Shown here: positions 1 to 9,764 of the stretch, in pieces
Numbering within the stretch: the stretch's first letter is position 1
Layout: each line of letters opens with the position of its first letter
Source of the DNA: Gammaproteobacteria bacterium UBA7803
GTDB taxonomy: Bacteria; Pseudomonadota; Gammaproteobacteria; Pseudomonadales; Azotimanducaceae
Assembly: GCA_002480525.1 (NCBI GenBank)
Contig: DLCH01000057.1
Location: 1-64,000, forward strand
Direction: 5' to 3'
DNA length: 64,000 bases
Made by a program: the position numbers and the translations under genes
The notes under the pieces: model-generated
Database searches by the model: none
Told to the model about the DNA's origin: nothing
What the model saw: the letters and a program-made list of their open reading frames with translations, nothing else

Positions 1-20
1 GCTGCCTGTGCAGAGGTTCC

Positions 21-206
21 CTAGTAGGTGGACGCCAGGCCGAACGTGACGGCGGCCAGCACGGCCACCGCCGCCGTGGGCGCGAGAATCCCCGTGACCA
101 CGGAGCCGAACGGATCCTCGAGCCACCAGGACACGGCCCGCGGCGCATTCTGACTGGTGGTGTCGGCTGCGCCGGGCGCCGGTCTCTGGTCGATGGTCGT
201 CTTCAT
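21..206 (-). CDS. small single-span membrane protein, hypothetical
   Basis: A 61-residue protein of unknown function. The start used is the internal ATG at 206, because a GAGGAG Shine-Dalgarno lies about 8 nt upstream; an earlier in-frame start at 239 lacks one. The N-terminal half is polar and rich in Pro, Ala and Thr. Residues about 36-58 form one hydrophobic, Ala/Val-rich segment that runs almost to the C-terminus, so a membrane anchor or small inner-membrane protein is likely. It is divergent from the DUF2628-like gene at 355. No family recognised. Confidence 0.55.
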   Translation of the reverse strand: MKTTIDQRPAPGAADTTSQNAPRAVSWWLEDPFGSVVTGILAPTAAVAVLAAVTFGLASTY

Positions 207-354
207 GCCGTGTACTCCTCGTCGGCTCCGGGTGGACATCGACGCCGCGATGCGGCGTCGAGGAATCGCGGCGGATGTTAGTCGTTCGGCGCGCGCAGAC
301 CATTCGGTTGTACCCTAGGGCATCTTCGAGATTCCTGGGGAACGGGGAGGGCGG

Positions 355-1278
355 GTGACCGACGCACCGGAGGACCCTGGCGCAGCCGACGAGGCGGCGC
401 TCGTGAGCGTGGCGATCGGGCCGCGCAACCGCGAGTTCTACGAACGGTATCTGGCCGCGGCCGGCGAGCGGTTCCGGCCGTCGTGGAACTGGCCGGCGTT
501 CTTCGTGACCGGGTTCTGGCTGCTGTACCGCAAGCTCTGGCTCGAAGCGCTCGGCTACCTCCTGGGGGTGCCGGTGGCCATCGGCGTGCTGGTGGGCGTG
601 CCGCTGATTCTGCTCGGCGTCGCCGAGCCCGTGGCCGACAACGTGCTGCTGGGCGTCAGCCTGGCCGTGACGTTCGTGCTGTTTCCGCTGTATGCCAACG
701 CGCTGTATGCAGCGAAGCTGCGGCGTCTGCTGCGCAAGGCCCGCCGGAGCCACGGTGATCCGGCCTCCCGGACACGATGGCTCGCCCGGCACGGCGGCAC
801 GAGCTGGGCGTGGCTGGTGCTGCTGGTCGTACCGATGATCGGGATTCTCGGCGCGGTATCCCTGCCCGCCTATCAGAGCTACGTGCGCAATGCCGAGTCC
901 GTGCGGGTCCAATCCCACTACGAGGAAGCCGTGCGCATCGTCCGCTCCAGCATGGCGGCTGCCGACGCCGACCTGCAGCTCGACCGGCGCTCGCTGGTCG
1001 AGCTCGAGACGGCGTGGAACCGGCCGGAGTACTGGGTCGAGCACCTCAACGGCCAGGGCTGGACCCGCCCGGACGGAGGGGCGGCCTTCGCGGCCGTCGA
1101 GCAGGACGAGACCGGCGTGATCGGCGTCCGGGCGTCGGGCTCCCTGCTGGACGGCAGCTACGTCGTCACGCTTTCCCGGCCCCAGTACGGCGAGTTCGCG
1201 CACCTGCCGGTGGAGCGCACGTCGATCCGCTGGGCGAACACGGGGGCTCAGCGCGCACCGGACGGGCGGGGCCTTTGA
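355..1278 (+). CDS. DUF2628-type membrane protein with pilin-like C-terminal segment
   Basis: 307 residues from a GTG start preceded by GGGGAGGG. Residues about 28-60 carry the DUF2628 hallmark (FYERY, then a SWNWPAFF-like stretch and LLYRKLW). Two hydrophobic spans follow at about 65-85 and 92-115. After a basic loop, a third hydrophobic segment at about 150-172 continues into LPAYQSYVRNAE, closely resembling the N-terminal helix of type IV pilins. A polar, presumably periplasmic, domain of about 130 residues ends the protein. Function unknown; the combination suggests a membrane-tethered pilin-like sensor or assembly factor (inference). Confidence 0.7.
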   Translation: MTDAPEDPGAADEAALVSVAIGPRNREFYERYLAAAGERFRPSWNWPAFFVTGFWLLYRKLWLEALGYLLGVPVAIGVLVGVPLILLGVAEPVADNVLLGVSLAVTFVLFPLYANALYAAKLRRLLRKARRSHGDPASRTRWLARHGGTSWAWLVLLVVPMIGILGAVSLPAYQSYVRNAESVRVQSHYEEAVRIVRSSMAAADADLQLDRRSLVELETAWNRPEYWVEHLNGQGWTRPDGGAAFAAVEQDETGVIGVRASGSLLDGSYVVTLSRPQYGEFAHLPVERTSIRWANTGAQRAPDGRGL

Positions 1279-1329
1279 TCGCCCGACCGTGCCGCAGGAT
1301 ACTGGCTCCGAACCGAGAGGGAGAACGAC

Positions 1330-1821
1330 ATGACCGCGATCGACGAGTTTCTTGCGAACAACGAGCGCTACGTGGCGGGGTTCGACAAGGGCGATCTGGC
1401 AATGCCGCCGATGAAGCAGATCGCCGTGGTGGCCTGCATGGACGCGCGCCTGGAGACCGGCGGGCTGCTGGGGCTCGCCGAGGGCGATGCCCACGTCATC
1501 CGCGATGCCGGCGGGGTGGTGACCGACGACGTCATCCGCTCGCTGACCATCTCGCAGCGCCTGCTCGGCACCCGGGAGATCATGCTCATTCACCACACCG
1601 ACTGCGGCATGCTCACCTTCACGGATGCGGAGCTGAAGAACCAGGTGCTGGCGGACGCGGGTTTCCGGCCGCCGTTCTCCTTCGAGGCGTTCTCCGACCT
1701 CGAAGCCGACGTGCGCCAGTCCATCGCCCGCATCAAGGCGAGCCCCTACATCCCGCACCGTGACGCGGTGCGGGGCTTCGTCTACCAGGTGGAGACGGGC
1801 CGGCTGGTCGAGGTCGACTGA
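1330..1821 (+). CDS. beta-class carbonic anhydrase
   Basis: Interconverts CO2 and bicarbonate in the cytoplasm. The 163-residue chain has the beta-CA zinc site: Cys36 with the Asp38-Arg40 dyad in VVACMDAR, and His89 and Cys92 in the HHTDCG motif. The AGG turn after IRDAG is also present. It is short, like the small mycobacterial Rv1284-type branch rather than plant-type enzymes. ATG start with GAGAGGGAGAACGAC just upstream. It is a single gene, convergent with the GFA-type gene, and 51 bp after the preceding membrane protein. Confidence 0.88.
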   Translation: MTAIDEFLANNERYVAGFDKGDLAMPPMKQIAVVACMDARLETGGLLGLAEGDAHVIRDAGGVVTDDVIRSLTISQRLLGTREIMLIHHTDCGMLTFTDAELKNQVLADAGFRPPFSFEAFSDLEADVRQSIARIKASPYIPHRDAVRGFVYQVETGRLVEVD

Positions 1822-1833
1822 CCGGCCGCCGGA

Positions 1834-2241
1834 TCAGGCCTGCCGGGCGATCGCGGGCACGCCTTCGGCGAGTTCCACCCAGTTCTGCTTGCTGTCGCAC
1901 CAGACGTGGAACTGGGGGCGGAAGCCGCTGGTGTCGTCCAGGGTGCCCGCCTTCAGGAACACCGTGTCGGGCTGGCCGTCCAGCGCCGAGTAGATCGGCG
2001 AGCCGCAGGCGCCGCAGAAGTAGCGGCGCACCAGATTGCCGCTGTCCGTGTCGCGATCTTCGTAGCAGCGCGGCTCGCCTTCGTCGACGTGAAAGCCGGA
2101 GGCGGGCACCCCGGCCAGGGTGGAGAACGCCGAGCCGGCCTGGCGCTGGCAGTTCCGGCAGTGGCAGACGCCCATCAGCGATGGTGCATCGTCCAGGTGG
2201 TAGCGGATCGCGCCGCAGAGGCAGCCGCCGGTCGTCGTCAT
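1834..2241 (-). CDS. GFA-family (Gfa/CENP-V) zinc protein
   Basis: A 135-residue member of the glutathione-dependent formaldehyde-activating enzyme superfamily. Cysteine pairs in the family order are visible: GGCLCG near residue 7, CHCRNCQ near 32 and CGACGS near 83, enough for two zinc sites. Biochemical activity differs across the family, so the substrate is not assigned. The ATG overlaps the stop of the upstream esterase (ATGA), which indicates translational coupling. Confidence 0.82.
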   Translation of the reverse strand: MTTTGGCLCGAIRYHLDDAPSLMGVCHCRNCQRQAGSAFSTLAGVPASGFHVDEGEPRCYEDRDTDSGNLVRRYFCGACGSPIYSALDGQPDTVFLKAGTLDDTSGFRPQFHVWCDSKQNWVELAEGVPAIARQA

Positions 2242-3065
2242 GACGGGGATCTCCTGTGTCGTCGGATCGGATGCCCGGACGCTACCACATCCGCGGCCGG
2301 CGGTCCGGCGGCCAGGGCGCCGGCCAGGAAGGCCGCGCCGCGCCGCAGTCCGGAGCGGTTGAGCAGAAACATCGACAGATGGCCGTGCCAGGGCACCTCG
2401 TGCAGCTCGCTGCGGGCGCCGGCCGCCCCGAGGCGCTGGTGAAAGCGCCGCGACTGTCCGGGCTCGACGAGCCGGTCGAGGCCGCCGTGGTAGAGAAAGA
2501 ACGGCGGGCTGCCGGCGTGGACATGGGCCTGGGGCGAAGCCTCGACCCAGAGCTGCGGGTCGGCCCGGAACGACACGCCCAGGAAGCGTTTGACCACGGG
2601 GCTCTGGGGCCAGCGGGTGAGGTCGGCGGGTATGCCGCCGGCCACCACGGCGCGCAGCCGCGCGGCCGGACCCGGGCCTCTGGACGGCTGGGTCAGCGCC
2701 AGCAGGCTCACCAGATGGGCGCCGGCGGAGTAGCCGAACGCGCCGACCCGATCGGCGTCGATGCCCAGGTCGTCGGCCTGGTCCGCCATCCACGTCAGCG
2801 CCTGACGCAGGTCGTTCAGCGGCGCAGGGAAGGGATGGTCCGGCGCGAGGCGGTAGGCCGTGTTCACGGCCACCATGCCGCGGGCCGCCAGGTGGCGGGC
2901 GATGCGCGACATGTCCGCGGGCGATCGGCCGGACCAGCTTCCGCCGTGAACCACCAGCACCGCGGGGTGGGGACCCGGTCCGGCAGGACGGTGGATTCCG
3001 GCGGCGAGCGGCTGGGCCCAGTCGGCCGGGGTGTAGATTCGCCGCTCGATCGGTGGCTGCTTCAT
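2238..3065 (-). CDS. alpha/beta hydrolase, HSL/carboxylesterase type
   Basis: About 275 residues. The oxyanion-hole motif HGGSW is near residue 40 and the nucleophile elbow GYSAG near 110, typical of hormone-sensitive-lipase-like or BD-FAE esterases acting on short esters; an Asp and a late His needed for the triad are available. ATG at 3065 is preferred; a GTG 18 bp upstream is possible. The stop overlaps the start of the GFA-type gene, so the two form an operon. No signal peptide is seen, so it is probably cytoplasmic. Confidence 0.8.
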   Translation of the reverse strand: MKQPPIERRIYTPADWAQPLAAGIHRPAGPGPHPAVLVVHGGSWSGRSPADMSRIARHLAARGMVAVNTAYRLAPDHPFPAPLNDLRQALTWMADQADDLGIDADRVGAFGYSAGAHLVSLLALTQPSRGPGPAARLRAVVAGGIPADLTRWPQSPVVKRFLGVSFRADPQLWVEASPQAHVHAGSPPFFLYHGGLDRLVEPGQSRRFHQRLGAAGARSELHEVPWHGHLSMFLLNRSGLRRGAAFLAGALAAGPPAADVVASGHPIRRHRRSPS

Positions 3066-3128
3066 CGGGCAGGATTCTGACACAGCGGCGCCGGCAGCGG
3101 CGCCGCCGTCGGCGGCCCGGTCGCTCGA

Positions 3129-4793
3129 TCAGCCGACCGCGGTCAGTCTGGGTCGCGGGCCAGCGGCCCGGGGCGGCTCCTGGCGCGCTGCCCGGGCGGC
3201 TCTGACGCGGGTCCGGGCGGACTCGGTCTCGGAGCCGGCGAGGGTGAAGTAGCCGGTCACCATCTTCAGGTCCACCGCCAGGTCTTCCATGGACTTGGCG
3301 TTGGCGGCGGCTTCCTCGACCAGCGCGGCGTTCTGCTGGGTCATCTGATCCATCTGCCCGACGGCCTTGTTGACCTGATCGATCCCCGCGGCCTGTTCCT
3401 CCGACGCGGCGGCGATCTCGGAGACCATCTCGGAGACCTTGGCCACGCTCTCGATGATGGCGCCGAGCGTGCCGCTCGACTTCTCCACCACCTCGGAGCC
3501 GGCCCTGGCCTTGTCGACGGACTGCGCGATCAGCGACTTGATCTCGTTGGCCGCCGTCGACGAGCGCTGGGCGAGATTGCGCACCTCGGCGGCCACCACG
3601 GCGAAGCCGCGGCCATGCTCGCCCGCCCGGGCGGACTCCACGGCGGCGTTCAGCGCCAGCAGATTGGTCTGGAAGGCGATCTCGTCGATCACGCCGATGA
3701 TGTCGGCGATCTGGCTCGACGAGTCGTTGATCGCCTGCATGGCCGCGACGGTTTCGCCGAGCACCTCGCCGCCCTCCCGGGCCCGGCTGCTGGCACCCGC
3801 GGCCAGCTCGTTGGCGCCGCGCGCGTTCTCGGCGTTGCGCTTGACGGTCGCGGTCATCTGCTCCATCGACGACGCCGTTTCCTCCAGGGAAGCGGCCTGC
3901 TCGGACGTGCGCTGGGACAGGTCGTCGTTGCCGGCCGCGATCTCGCTCGACGCCACCGTCACCGAGTCGGTGGCGGCGTTCACCTTGGTGATGGTCTCGC
4001 GCAGGTTGCCTACCATGTTGCGCAATGAGCCCATGAGCTGGCCGATCTCGTCGCGCCGGTCGTTGTCGACGCGCTGGTTGAAGTTGCCGGAGGAGACGCC
4101 CTGCATGATCCGGATGGCGTTGCCGAGCCCGCGCCGCATGTCCCGCAGGAGCTGCCAGGCGTAGAGTCCCGCGGCGCCGCCGGTGAGCACCACGGTGGCG
4201 ACCAGCACGGCGTGGTCGACCAGGTCCATCATGCCGGCGATGGTGCCTGCGACGCCGATGAGGCCGATCAGCAGCATCGAGGCCGTCAGCCGGGCCGTCA
4301 GCGACTCCGGCCGCAGACCGCGGGCCAACCCGAACAGGCCGCGTCGCACTGCCCGGCCTTCGCTCAGCCGGACATTTCCGGCGCGCCCGTCCCGGAGATC
4401 CTTGTACAGACGCTCGACCTGGGCGACCACGCCGTGTTCCGGGCGCACCCGATAGGAGGTGTAGCCGATCAGCCGGCCGTCCTCGTAATTGGGGGTGACG
4501 CTCGCGTCCACCCAGTAGTAGTCGCCGTTCTTGCAGCGGTTCTTGACGAACCCCCGCCAGTTTCGGCCGGCGCGGATCGTGTCCCACAGATCCTGGAACG
4601 CCTCCGGCGGCATGTCCGGATGCCGGAAGATGTTGTGGGGCGCGCCGATCAGCTCCTGCTCGTCGAAGCCGGTGATGCGGATCAGCGTATCGTTGACGTA
4701 GGTGATGTGACCGGTGAGGTTCGTCTTCGACAGAATGACGTCGTCGTCGGCGAGCTTGACCTCGTGGCCGGTGACCGGTGTGTTGACGCGCAT
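3129..4793 (-). CDS. methyl-accepting chemotaxis protein with N-terminal PAS (Aer-like)
   Basis: 554 residues. An N-terminal PAS domain (about 20-125, with the PAS-typical run [13 protein letters not shown] and KNGDYYWV) resembles the redox-sensing PAS of aerotaxis receptor Aer. Two membrane spans follow at about 175-225, then HAMP and a full MCP signalling hairpin with the conserved tip [21 protein letters not shown]. There is no large periplasmic ligand domain, as expected for an internal energy or oxygen sensor. ATG start with AGGGG upstream. It lies close to a second MCP gene on the same strand. Confidence 0.88.
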   Translation of the reverse strand: MRVNTPVTGHEVKLADDDVILSKTNLTGHITYVNDTLIRITGFDEQELIGAPHNIFRHPDMPPEAFQDLWDTIRAGRNWRGFVKNRCKNGDYYWVDASVTPNYEDGRLIGYTSYRVRPEHGVVAQVERLYKDLRDGRAGNVRLSEGRAVRRGLFGLARGLRPESLTARLTASMLLIGLIGVAGTIAGMMDLVDHAVLVATVVLTGGAAGLYAWQLLRDMRRGLGNAIRIMQGVSSGNFNQRVDNDRRDEIGQLMGSLRNMVGNLRETITKVNAATDSVTVASSEIAAGNDDLSQRTSEQAASLEETASSMEQMTATVKRNAENARGANELAAGASSRAREGGEVLGETVAAMQAINDSSSQIADIIGVIDEIAFQTNLLALNAAVESARAGEHGRGFAVVAAEVRNLAQRSSTAANEIKSLIAQSVDKARAGSEVVEKSSGTLGAIIESVAKVSEMVSEIAAASEEQAAGIDQVNKAVGQMDQMTQQNAALVEEAAANAKSMEDLAVDLKMVTGYFTLAGSETESARTRVRAARAARQEPPRAAGPRPRLTAVG

Positions 4794-4846
4794 GGATACC
4801 CCTGGACGGTTGAGGCAGACGTTCGTACGGATTCGGCGGCCGGAAG

Positions 4847-5308
4847 TCAGAAGTGCCTGAGCACCACCAGGCCGTAGACCGGAATCTCGTGACCGTCCAC
4901 GAAGTCGACGCTGACGGTCGGCGCCAGCGCGACGGGCCCGACCTCGATGTCGTAGGCGACGCCGAGCCGCTGCAGCGGCTCGCTGCCGTAGCCGTCCACC
5001 CATTCCCGGCCGAGGCCTGCCGTCAGCCGGAGCGCGCCGACGTGCAGATGGGCTGCCGCGACCACGACGTCGACGCCGTCACCGTGGTGACCGTCCGGCG
5101 TACGCTCGCCGATCAGACCGAAGCCGAGTCGGCGGCTGGCGCGGTATTCGTACTCCAGGCCGTAGGTCAGATCCGCTTTTTCGCCGCTCGGGTCCGTCGC
5201 GCCGGCGAAGGCGCCGATCATGTGCGGGGCGCCGTGGAGGTCGTCGCCGGCGGTCGCCGCGGCAGCCCAGAACAGCGTGGTCGTCAGCAGGGCGGTCATG
5301 GTCTTCAT
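4847..5308 (-). CDS. secreted beta-rich protein, possible small outer-membrane barrel
   Basis: 153 residues with a clear Sec signal peptide ([20 protein letters not shown]). The mature part alternates hydrophobic and polar residues ([17 protein letters not shown], then [17 protein letters not shown]) and ends in VVLRHF. A C-terminal aromatic with alternating strands is typical of outer-membrane barrels. The start at 5308 is chosen because AGGAG sits 7 nt upstream; an ATG two codons earlier is too close to that site. It lies between two chemotaxis receptor genes. Family not recognised. Confidence 0.65.
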   Translation of the reverse strand: MKTMTALLTTTLFWAAAATAGDDLHGAPHMIGAFAGATDPSGEKADLTYGLEYEYRASRRLGFGLIGERTPDGHHGDGVDVVVAAAHLHVGALRLTAGLGREWVDGYGSEPLQRLGVAYDIEVGPVALAPTVSVDFVDGHEIPVYGLVVLRHF

Positions 5309-5390
5309 CGTCATTCTCCTGGCAGCCGGCGGGCGGGCCCGGCGATCCGGCATGGGTTCACGTTCGGGGTTGGCGGCGGCGCAGACCGGC

Positions 5391-6968
5391 TCAGGCGGCG
5401 CCCGCCGTGGATTCGTCGCGGTCGCCGTCGGCGCGGGTCCGGTAGCCGGCGACGAGGCCTCGCAGGTGGTGGGCCAGATCGGCCTGGGTCCGGCTCGACG
5501 CCGCGGATTCCTCGACCATAGCGGCGTTCTGCTGAGTCACCTCGTCGAGCTGGGCGACGGCCCGGCTGACCTGGTCGATGCCCGCCGACTGTTCCTCGGC
5601 GGCGGCCGCCAGCTCCCGGACGATGTCGCTCACCGCCTTCACCCGGCTGACGATGTCGGTCAGCGTGGCGCCGGACACCTCGACGAGCTGGGTGCCGTTC
5701 TGGATTTCCCGCACCGAGGTCTCGATCAGCGTCTTGATCTCCCGGGCGGAGCTGGCGGATCGCTCGGCCAGGCTGCGGACCTCGGAGGCGACCACGGCGA
5801 AGCCGCGGCCGCGTTCACCGGCCCGGGCCGCTTCCACGGCGGCGTTCAGGGCCAGCAGATTGGTCTGGAAGGCCAGCTCGTCGATGACGCCGACGATGTT
5901 GGCCACCTTGTCGGCCGCGTCGTTGAGCTCGGACATGGCGCCGGTGGCCTCGGCGATGACCTCGCCGCCTTTTTCCGCGGCGTCCCGGGCCTGGCCGGCG
6001 AACTCGTTGGCCCGGCTCGTGCTCTCGGCGCTCTGCCGCACCGTGGCGGCCATCTGCTCCATGGAGGAGGCGGTCTCCTCCAGCGAGGCGGCCTGTTCCT
6101 CGGTGCGCTGGGACAGGCTGGTGTTGCCCTCGGCGACGTGGGCCGTTTCCACGGCGACGGTGTCCGACATTTCCTGGATGCGGCCGATCAGCGCGCGCAG
6201 GTTGGCCGTCATGTCACGCATGGCTGCGAGCAGCCGGCCGGTTTCGTCGTCGCCGCCCGGCTCGATGTCCTGGGTCAGATCGCCTTTGGCGATGGCGTCG
6301 GCCAGGGTGACCGCCCGGCCGAGGGGCCGGACGATGCGGCGGATCAGCAGGCCGCCGCCGGCCACCGCGACGGCCACGGCGGTGCCGATTGCGACCACCA
6401 TCATGGTCCGCAGCCCGGCGAACAGCGTCTGCTCCTGCTCGTGCTTCTCCTGACCCGCGCGCAGCTCGTAGCCGACGATGGCGTCGACGCGATTCAGCGC
6501 CTCGTCGAACTGGGGGGTCAGGCGGGCGCCGGCGGCGGCTTCGGCCTCGCGCAGCCGGCCGTCCCGCAGCGCCGTCACGGTGGCGTCCAGGCCGTCGTCG
6601 ACGAACCGGCGGCGGGCGCCGTCGAAGGCGTCCGCCAGTTCCCGTTCCTCGCCGTGGAGATCCCGGCCGGCGTAGGCGCGCCACAGTTCATCGATGCGGC
6701 CGTGGTCGTCGGTCAGCGTGCGCTCCAGCGCCTCCAGCCGCTCGTGTCCGGGATCGCGGATGGCATTCAGGGTCGCCGCGTACTCGTCCATCAGCAGGTC
6801 GCGGATGGTGGTGATGTCGCGGATGACCAGGGTGCGGTCTTTGTATACTTCGGACAGGCCGGCGTGGGTCTCCTGGAGGCCATACAGGCCGGCGCCGGCT
6901 ACGCAGAGCATCATCACGCAGACGCTGGCGAGCAGCCACGTCAGCTTGGCACGGATCGTTTTCGTCAT
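5391..6968 (-). CDS. methyl-accepting chemotaxis protein, periplasmic four-helix type
   Basis: 525 residues in classic Tar/Tsr layout: a transmembrane helix at about 9-31, a helical periplasmic ligand domain to about 185, a second span at about 187-210, HAMP to about 262, then the cytoplasmic signalling coiled coil with the tip [21 protein letters not shown]. It controls CheA kinase activity in response to a periplasmic signal; the ligand is unknown. The ATG start has only a weak Shine-Dalgarno. The 215 bp upstream contain a minus-strand TATAGT (-10-like, 7090-7095) inside a short AATCCC/GGGATT dyad, but no convincing -35. Confidence 0.9.
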   Translation of the reverse strand: MTKTIRAKLTWLLASVCVMMLCVAGAGLYGLQETHAGLSEVYKDRTLVIRDITTIRDLLMDEYAATLNAIRDPGHERLEALERTLTDDHGRIDELWRAYAGRDLHGEERELADAFDGARRRFVDDGLDATVTALRDGRLREAEAAAGARLTPQFDEALNRVDAIVGYELRAGQEKHEQEQTLFAGLRTMMVVAIGTAVAVAVAGGGLLIRRIVRPLGRAVTLADAIAKGDLTQDIEPGGDDETGRLLAAMRDMTANLRALIGRIQEMSDTVAVETAHVAEGNTSLSQRTEEQAASLEETASSMEQMAATVRQSAESTSRANEFAGQARDAAEKGGEVIAEATGAMSELNDAADKVANIVGVIDELAFQTNLLALNAAVEAARAGERGRGFAVVASEVRSLAERSASSAREIKTLIETSVREIQNGTQLVEVSGATLTDIVSRVKAVSDIVRELAAAAEEQSAGIDQVSRAVAQLDEVTQQNAAMVEESAASSRTQADLAHHLRGLVAGYRTRADGDRDESTAGAA

Positions 6969-7183
6969 GATTCGGGCAGCCTAGTTTCCGTTTTTTGGTG
7001 TTCTTGTTGGCGACTGTCGTCCTGCCCATCGCCAGATCGGTCTGGTGGCCGTCCCATGCATTGAGATGACGTCCCGGACAATCCCATTGACTATAGAACG
7101 GGATTCCGGGTCCGCATGACGAACGTCACGGAATTAGTGTCGGATCTGTGCGCCGGATGTATACAAAATGTGAAACGCAGGGG

Positions 7184-8599
7184 TCAGCGGGCGGAGGCCT
7201 GCTCCTGGGTGACCCGGCCCAGCAGCAGAAAGCCCAGGATCATCAGGATGACCAGGGAGGCGAACCCGGCCCGCTGGGACTGGAACCAGGTGGTGGTGGC
7301 GGCGACCATCATGGGCGCCAGGAAGGCGGTCACGGTGCCCGACAGGGCGAACAGACCGAAGAACTGGGTCGCCATTTCCGGCGGCGAGATGCGCGCCATC
7401 AACGTCCGCGACGACGACAGGCCGGTCACGAAGAACATGGCGAACACCTGATTGGTGCAGAAGTAGACGATCTCCGCCGTGGTCTGGAAGTAGGGGAACG
7501 ACCACACCGGCTCGCTGCCGACGGGCACCACGAACAGGATCGTGCCCGGCTGGATCGACACCAGCAGAATCAGCACCAGGGAACTCATGCCGATGGCGAT
7601 GCGCAGGGCGGCCAGCGAGCCCAGCCGGTCGTCGAGCAGACCGCCGATCCACGCGCCCAGCATGGCGGACGCGCTGGTGCACAGCCCGAAGATCAGCAGC
7701 GCCGTCGAGCCCCAGCCGAAGGTGCCCGAGGCGTAGACCCCGCCGAAGGTCATGACGCCGACCATGCCGTCGATGAACAGCATGCGCGACAGCAGGTAAA
7801 TGGCGATGTTGGAGAAGTGGCGCAGGCGGCGCAGGGTCGCCACCACGTCGGCGAGCCCCTGGCGGGCCGCCTGCAGCATCGGCGTCCCGGCGCTCACTCC
7901 GTCCGGGGTGAACAGCAGCACCGGCAGGGTGAACACCAGCATCCACAGGCCGGCGACCGGTCCCACGATGCGGTCGTGCTCGTGGCTGGCCTGATCGATG
8001 CCGAGCAGCGGCGCCTCCGGCAGAAACGGCCAGTCGACGGTGCCCGGCAGGGCAAAGGCGAACAACACCAGCAGCATCAGCGTCAGGCCGCCGACGTTGC
8101 CGAGGGCGAATGCCAGGCCAGAGACCGTGCCGATACGGGACACCGGCGCCACGCTCGGCAGCATGGCGTTGTGAAACACCTCGGAGATGGCGAACGCCAC
8201 GCTGATCGCCAGCAGCAGCAGAAACGTCAGCGGAATGCCCAGCCCGCTGCCGCCGGGCAGGACGAACCACAGCAGGCCGGCGCCGGCGGCCATGATCATC
8301 ACCGTGACCGCCACCCAGGGTTTGCGCCGACCGTTCTTGTCGGCGATGGCGCCCAGCACCGGCGCAGTGACGGCCAGGATCACCCCGGCGGTGGCGTTGA
8401 GGTAGCCGATCAGGCTCTGCCCCCGCACCGGATCGCCGACCACGGCGTTGGAGAAGTAGGGGAAGAAGATGTAGATCACGACCATGATGTAGTAGGGGTC
8501 GCGGGCGGCCTGGCCGAAGGTCCAGCTCAGATAGCCGAGCGGCGTTGCGGCGGGGGTGCCGGCGAGGGACAGCTCGCCGGTGGGCGTGGCTCGGTTCAA
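7184..8599 (-). CDS. MFS transporter, UMF1/Atg22-like
   Basis: 471 residues with about 12 hydrophobic spans and the MFS loop signature GAIADKNGRRKPWV near residue 85, followed by a second GAWIGGLLDDRLGS-like loop in the other half. The N-terminal run DPYYIMVVIYIFFPYFS matches the UMF1/Atg22-like branch. Substrate unknown. The annotated start is a TTG at 8599 directly after an in-frame stop and without a clear Shine-Dalgarno, so the true start may be a few codons later. It is on the same strand as the nitronate monooxygenase upstream. Confidence 0.82.
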   Translation of the reverse strand: MNRATPTGELSLAGTPAATPLGYLSWTFGQAARDPYYIMVVIYIFFPYFSNAVVGDPVRGQSLIGYLNATAGVILAVTAPVLGAIADKNGRRKPWVAVTVMIMAAGAGLLWFVLPGGSGLGIPLTFLLLLAISVAFAISEVFHNAMLPSVAPVSRIGTVSGLAFALGNVGGLTLMLLVLFAFALPGTVDWPFLPEAPLLGIDQASHEHDRIVGPVAGLWMLVFTLPVLLFTPDGVSAGTPMLQAARQGLADVVATLRRLRHFSNIAIYLLSRMLFIDGMVGVMTFGGVYASGTFGWGSTALLIFGLCTSASAMLGAWIGGLLDDRLGSLAALRIAIGMSSLVLILLVSIQPGTILFVVPVGSEPVWSFPYFQTTAEIVYFCTNQVFAMFFVTGLSSSRTLMARISPPEMATQFFGLFALSGTVTAFLAPMMVAATTTWFQSQRAGFASLVILMILGFLLLGRVTQEQASAR

Positions 8600-8762
8600 T
8601 GGCGTCGGCCGGTTCGGACGGAATCGCTAGTGTACTGCGCCTGGCCGTCGGTCACTCAAGGCGTGAGCCCGGGCGGTCGGGCGCAGTACTGCGGGAGCTC
8701 CGGCCGCCGGGCGGTGCCCGCACGGCGGCGCGGGGCCGGCAGCCGGGTGGGGCAGCAGCCGG

Positions 8763-9728
8763 TCAGGCGACGGCGAGCCGTTGCCGGGCGGCCTGGTACT
8801 CCCGGCGCAGGCGGTCGATCAGCTCCGCCGCCGGCACCACCGCCTTCACGGCGCCGATGCCCTGGCCGCAGCCCCAGATGTCCTTCCAGGCCTTGCTGCC
8901 GGTGTTGCCGCCGGAGCCGAAATTCATCTTCGAGGGGTCGCTCTCCGGCAGGTGGTCGGGATCCAGGCCGGCGGCCCGGATGGACGGCGCCAGATAGTTG
9001 CCGTGCACGCTGGTGAACAGGTTCGTGTAGACGATGTCGGATGCGGCGTAGTCCACCAGGGCCTGCTTGTAGCCCGGCTCGGCGTTGGCCTCCCGGGTGG
9101 CGATGAACGCGGAGCCGACGTAGGCCAGGTCCGCGCCCATGGCCTGGGCGCCGAGCACCGCGCTGCCGTTGGCGATGGCCCCGGACAGCAGCAGCGGCCC
9201 GTCGAACCACTCGCGGATCTCCTGCACCAGCGCGAAGGGCGAGATGGCGCCGGCGTGCCCGCCCGCGCCCGCAGCCACGGCGATCAGCCCGTCGGCGCCC
9301 TTCTCCACGGCCTTGCGGGCGAAGCGGTCGTTGATCACGTCGTGGAAGACGATGCCGCCATAGCCGTGAACGGCGTCGTTCACGTCCTCCCGGGCGCCCA
9401 GCGACGTGATGACGACGGGCACGCGGTGCTTCACGCACAGCGCCAGGTCCTGTTCGAGGCGGTCGTTGGACTTGTGCACGATCAGATTGACGGCGAACGG
9501 CGCGGACGGGCGGTCCGGGTGCGCGGCGTCATGGGCCGCCAGCTCGCCGGTGATGCGCTCGAGCCAGGCGTCCAGCACCTCGAGCGGCCGGGCGTTCAGG
9601 GACGGAAACGAGCCGACGACGCCGGCCTTGCACTGGGCGATCACCAGGTCCGGGTTGGAGATGATGAACAACGGCGCCGCCACGACGGGGACGCTGAGAC
9701 GGTTCGCGATCAGGGCCGGTAGAGCCAT
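8763..9728 (-). CDS. nitronate monooxygenase (2-nitropropane dioxygenase family)
   Basis: 321-residue FMN-dependent TIM-barrel protein. Family features seen: an N-terminal RLSVPVVAAPLF segment, a phosphate-binding AAGAGGHAG run near residue 150 and GAIANGSAVLGAQAMGADLAYVGSAF near 185-210. Members oxidise alkyl nitronates or act as flavin oxidoreductases on related compounds. The ATG has a strong AAGGAG site. The gene is divergent from padR; both promoter directions cross the two TATGCAA/TTGCATA dyads, so PadR control is likely. Confidence 0.85.
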   Translation of the reverse strand: MALPALIANRLSVPVVAAPLFIISNPDLVIAQCKAGVVGSFPSLNARPLEVLDAWLERITGELAAHDAAHPDRPSAPFAVNLIVHKSNDRLEQDLALCVKHRVPVVITSLGAREDVNDAVHGYGGIVFHDVINDRFARKAVEKGADGLIAVAAGAGGHAGAISPFALVQEIREWFDGPLLLSGAIANGSAVLGAQAMGADLAYVGSAFIATREANAEPGYKQALVDYAASDIVYTNLFTSVHGNYLAPSIRAAGLDPDHLPESDPSKMNFGSGGNTGSKAWKDIWGCGQGIGAVKAVVPAAELIDRLRREYQAARQRLAVA

Positions 9729-9764
9729 GGGGCACTCCTTGTCGGGCAGGTTGGGTGGCTGAGA

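Noticed and set aside
5220..7064. 614-residue plus-strand frame
   Set aside because: Antisense to the second chemotaxis receptor, which has a full HAMP and signalling domain.
7148..9016. 622-residue plus-strand frame with many His, Gln and Arg
   Set aside because: It is the mirror of the MFS and nitronate monooxygenase genes. The HQQ-rich look is a codon-shadow effect, not a repeat protein.
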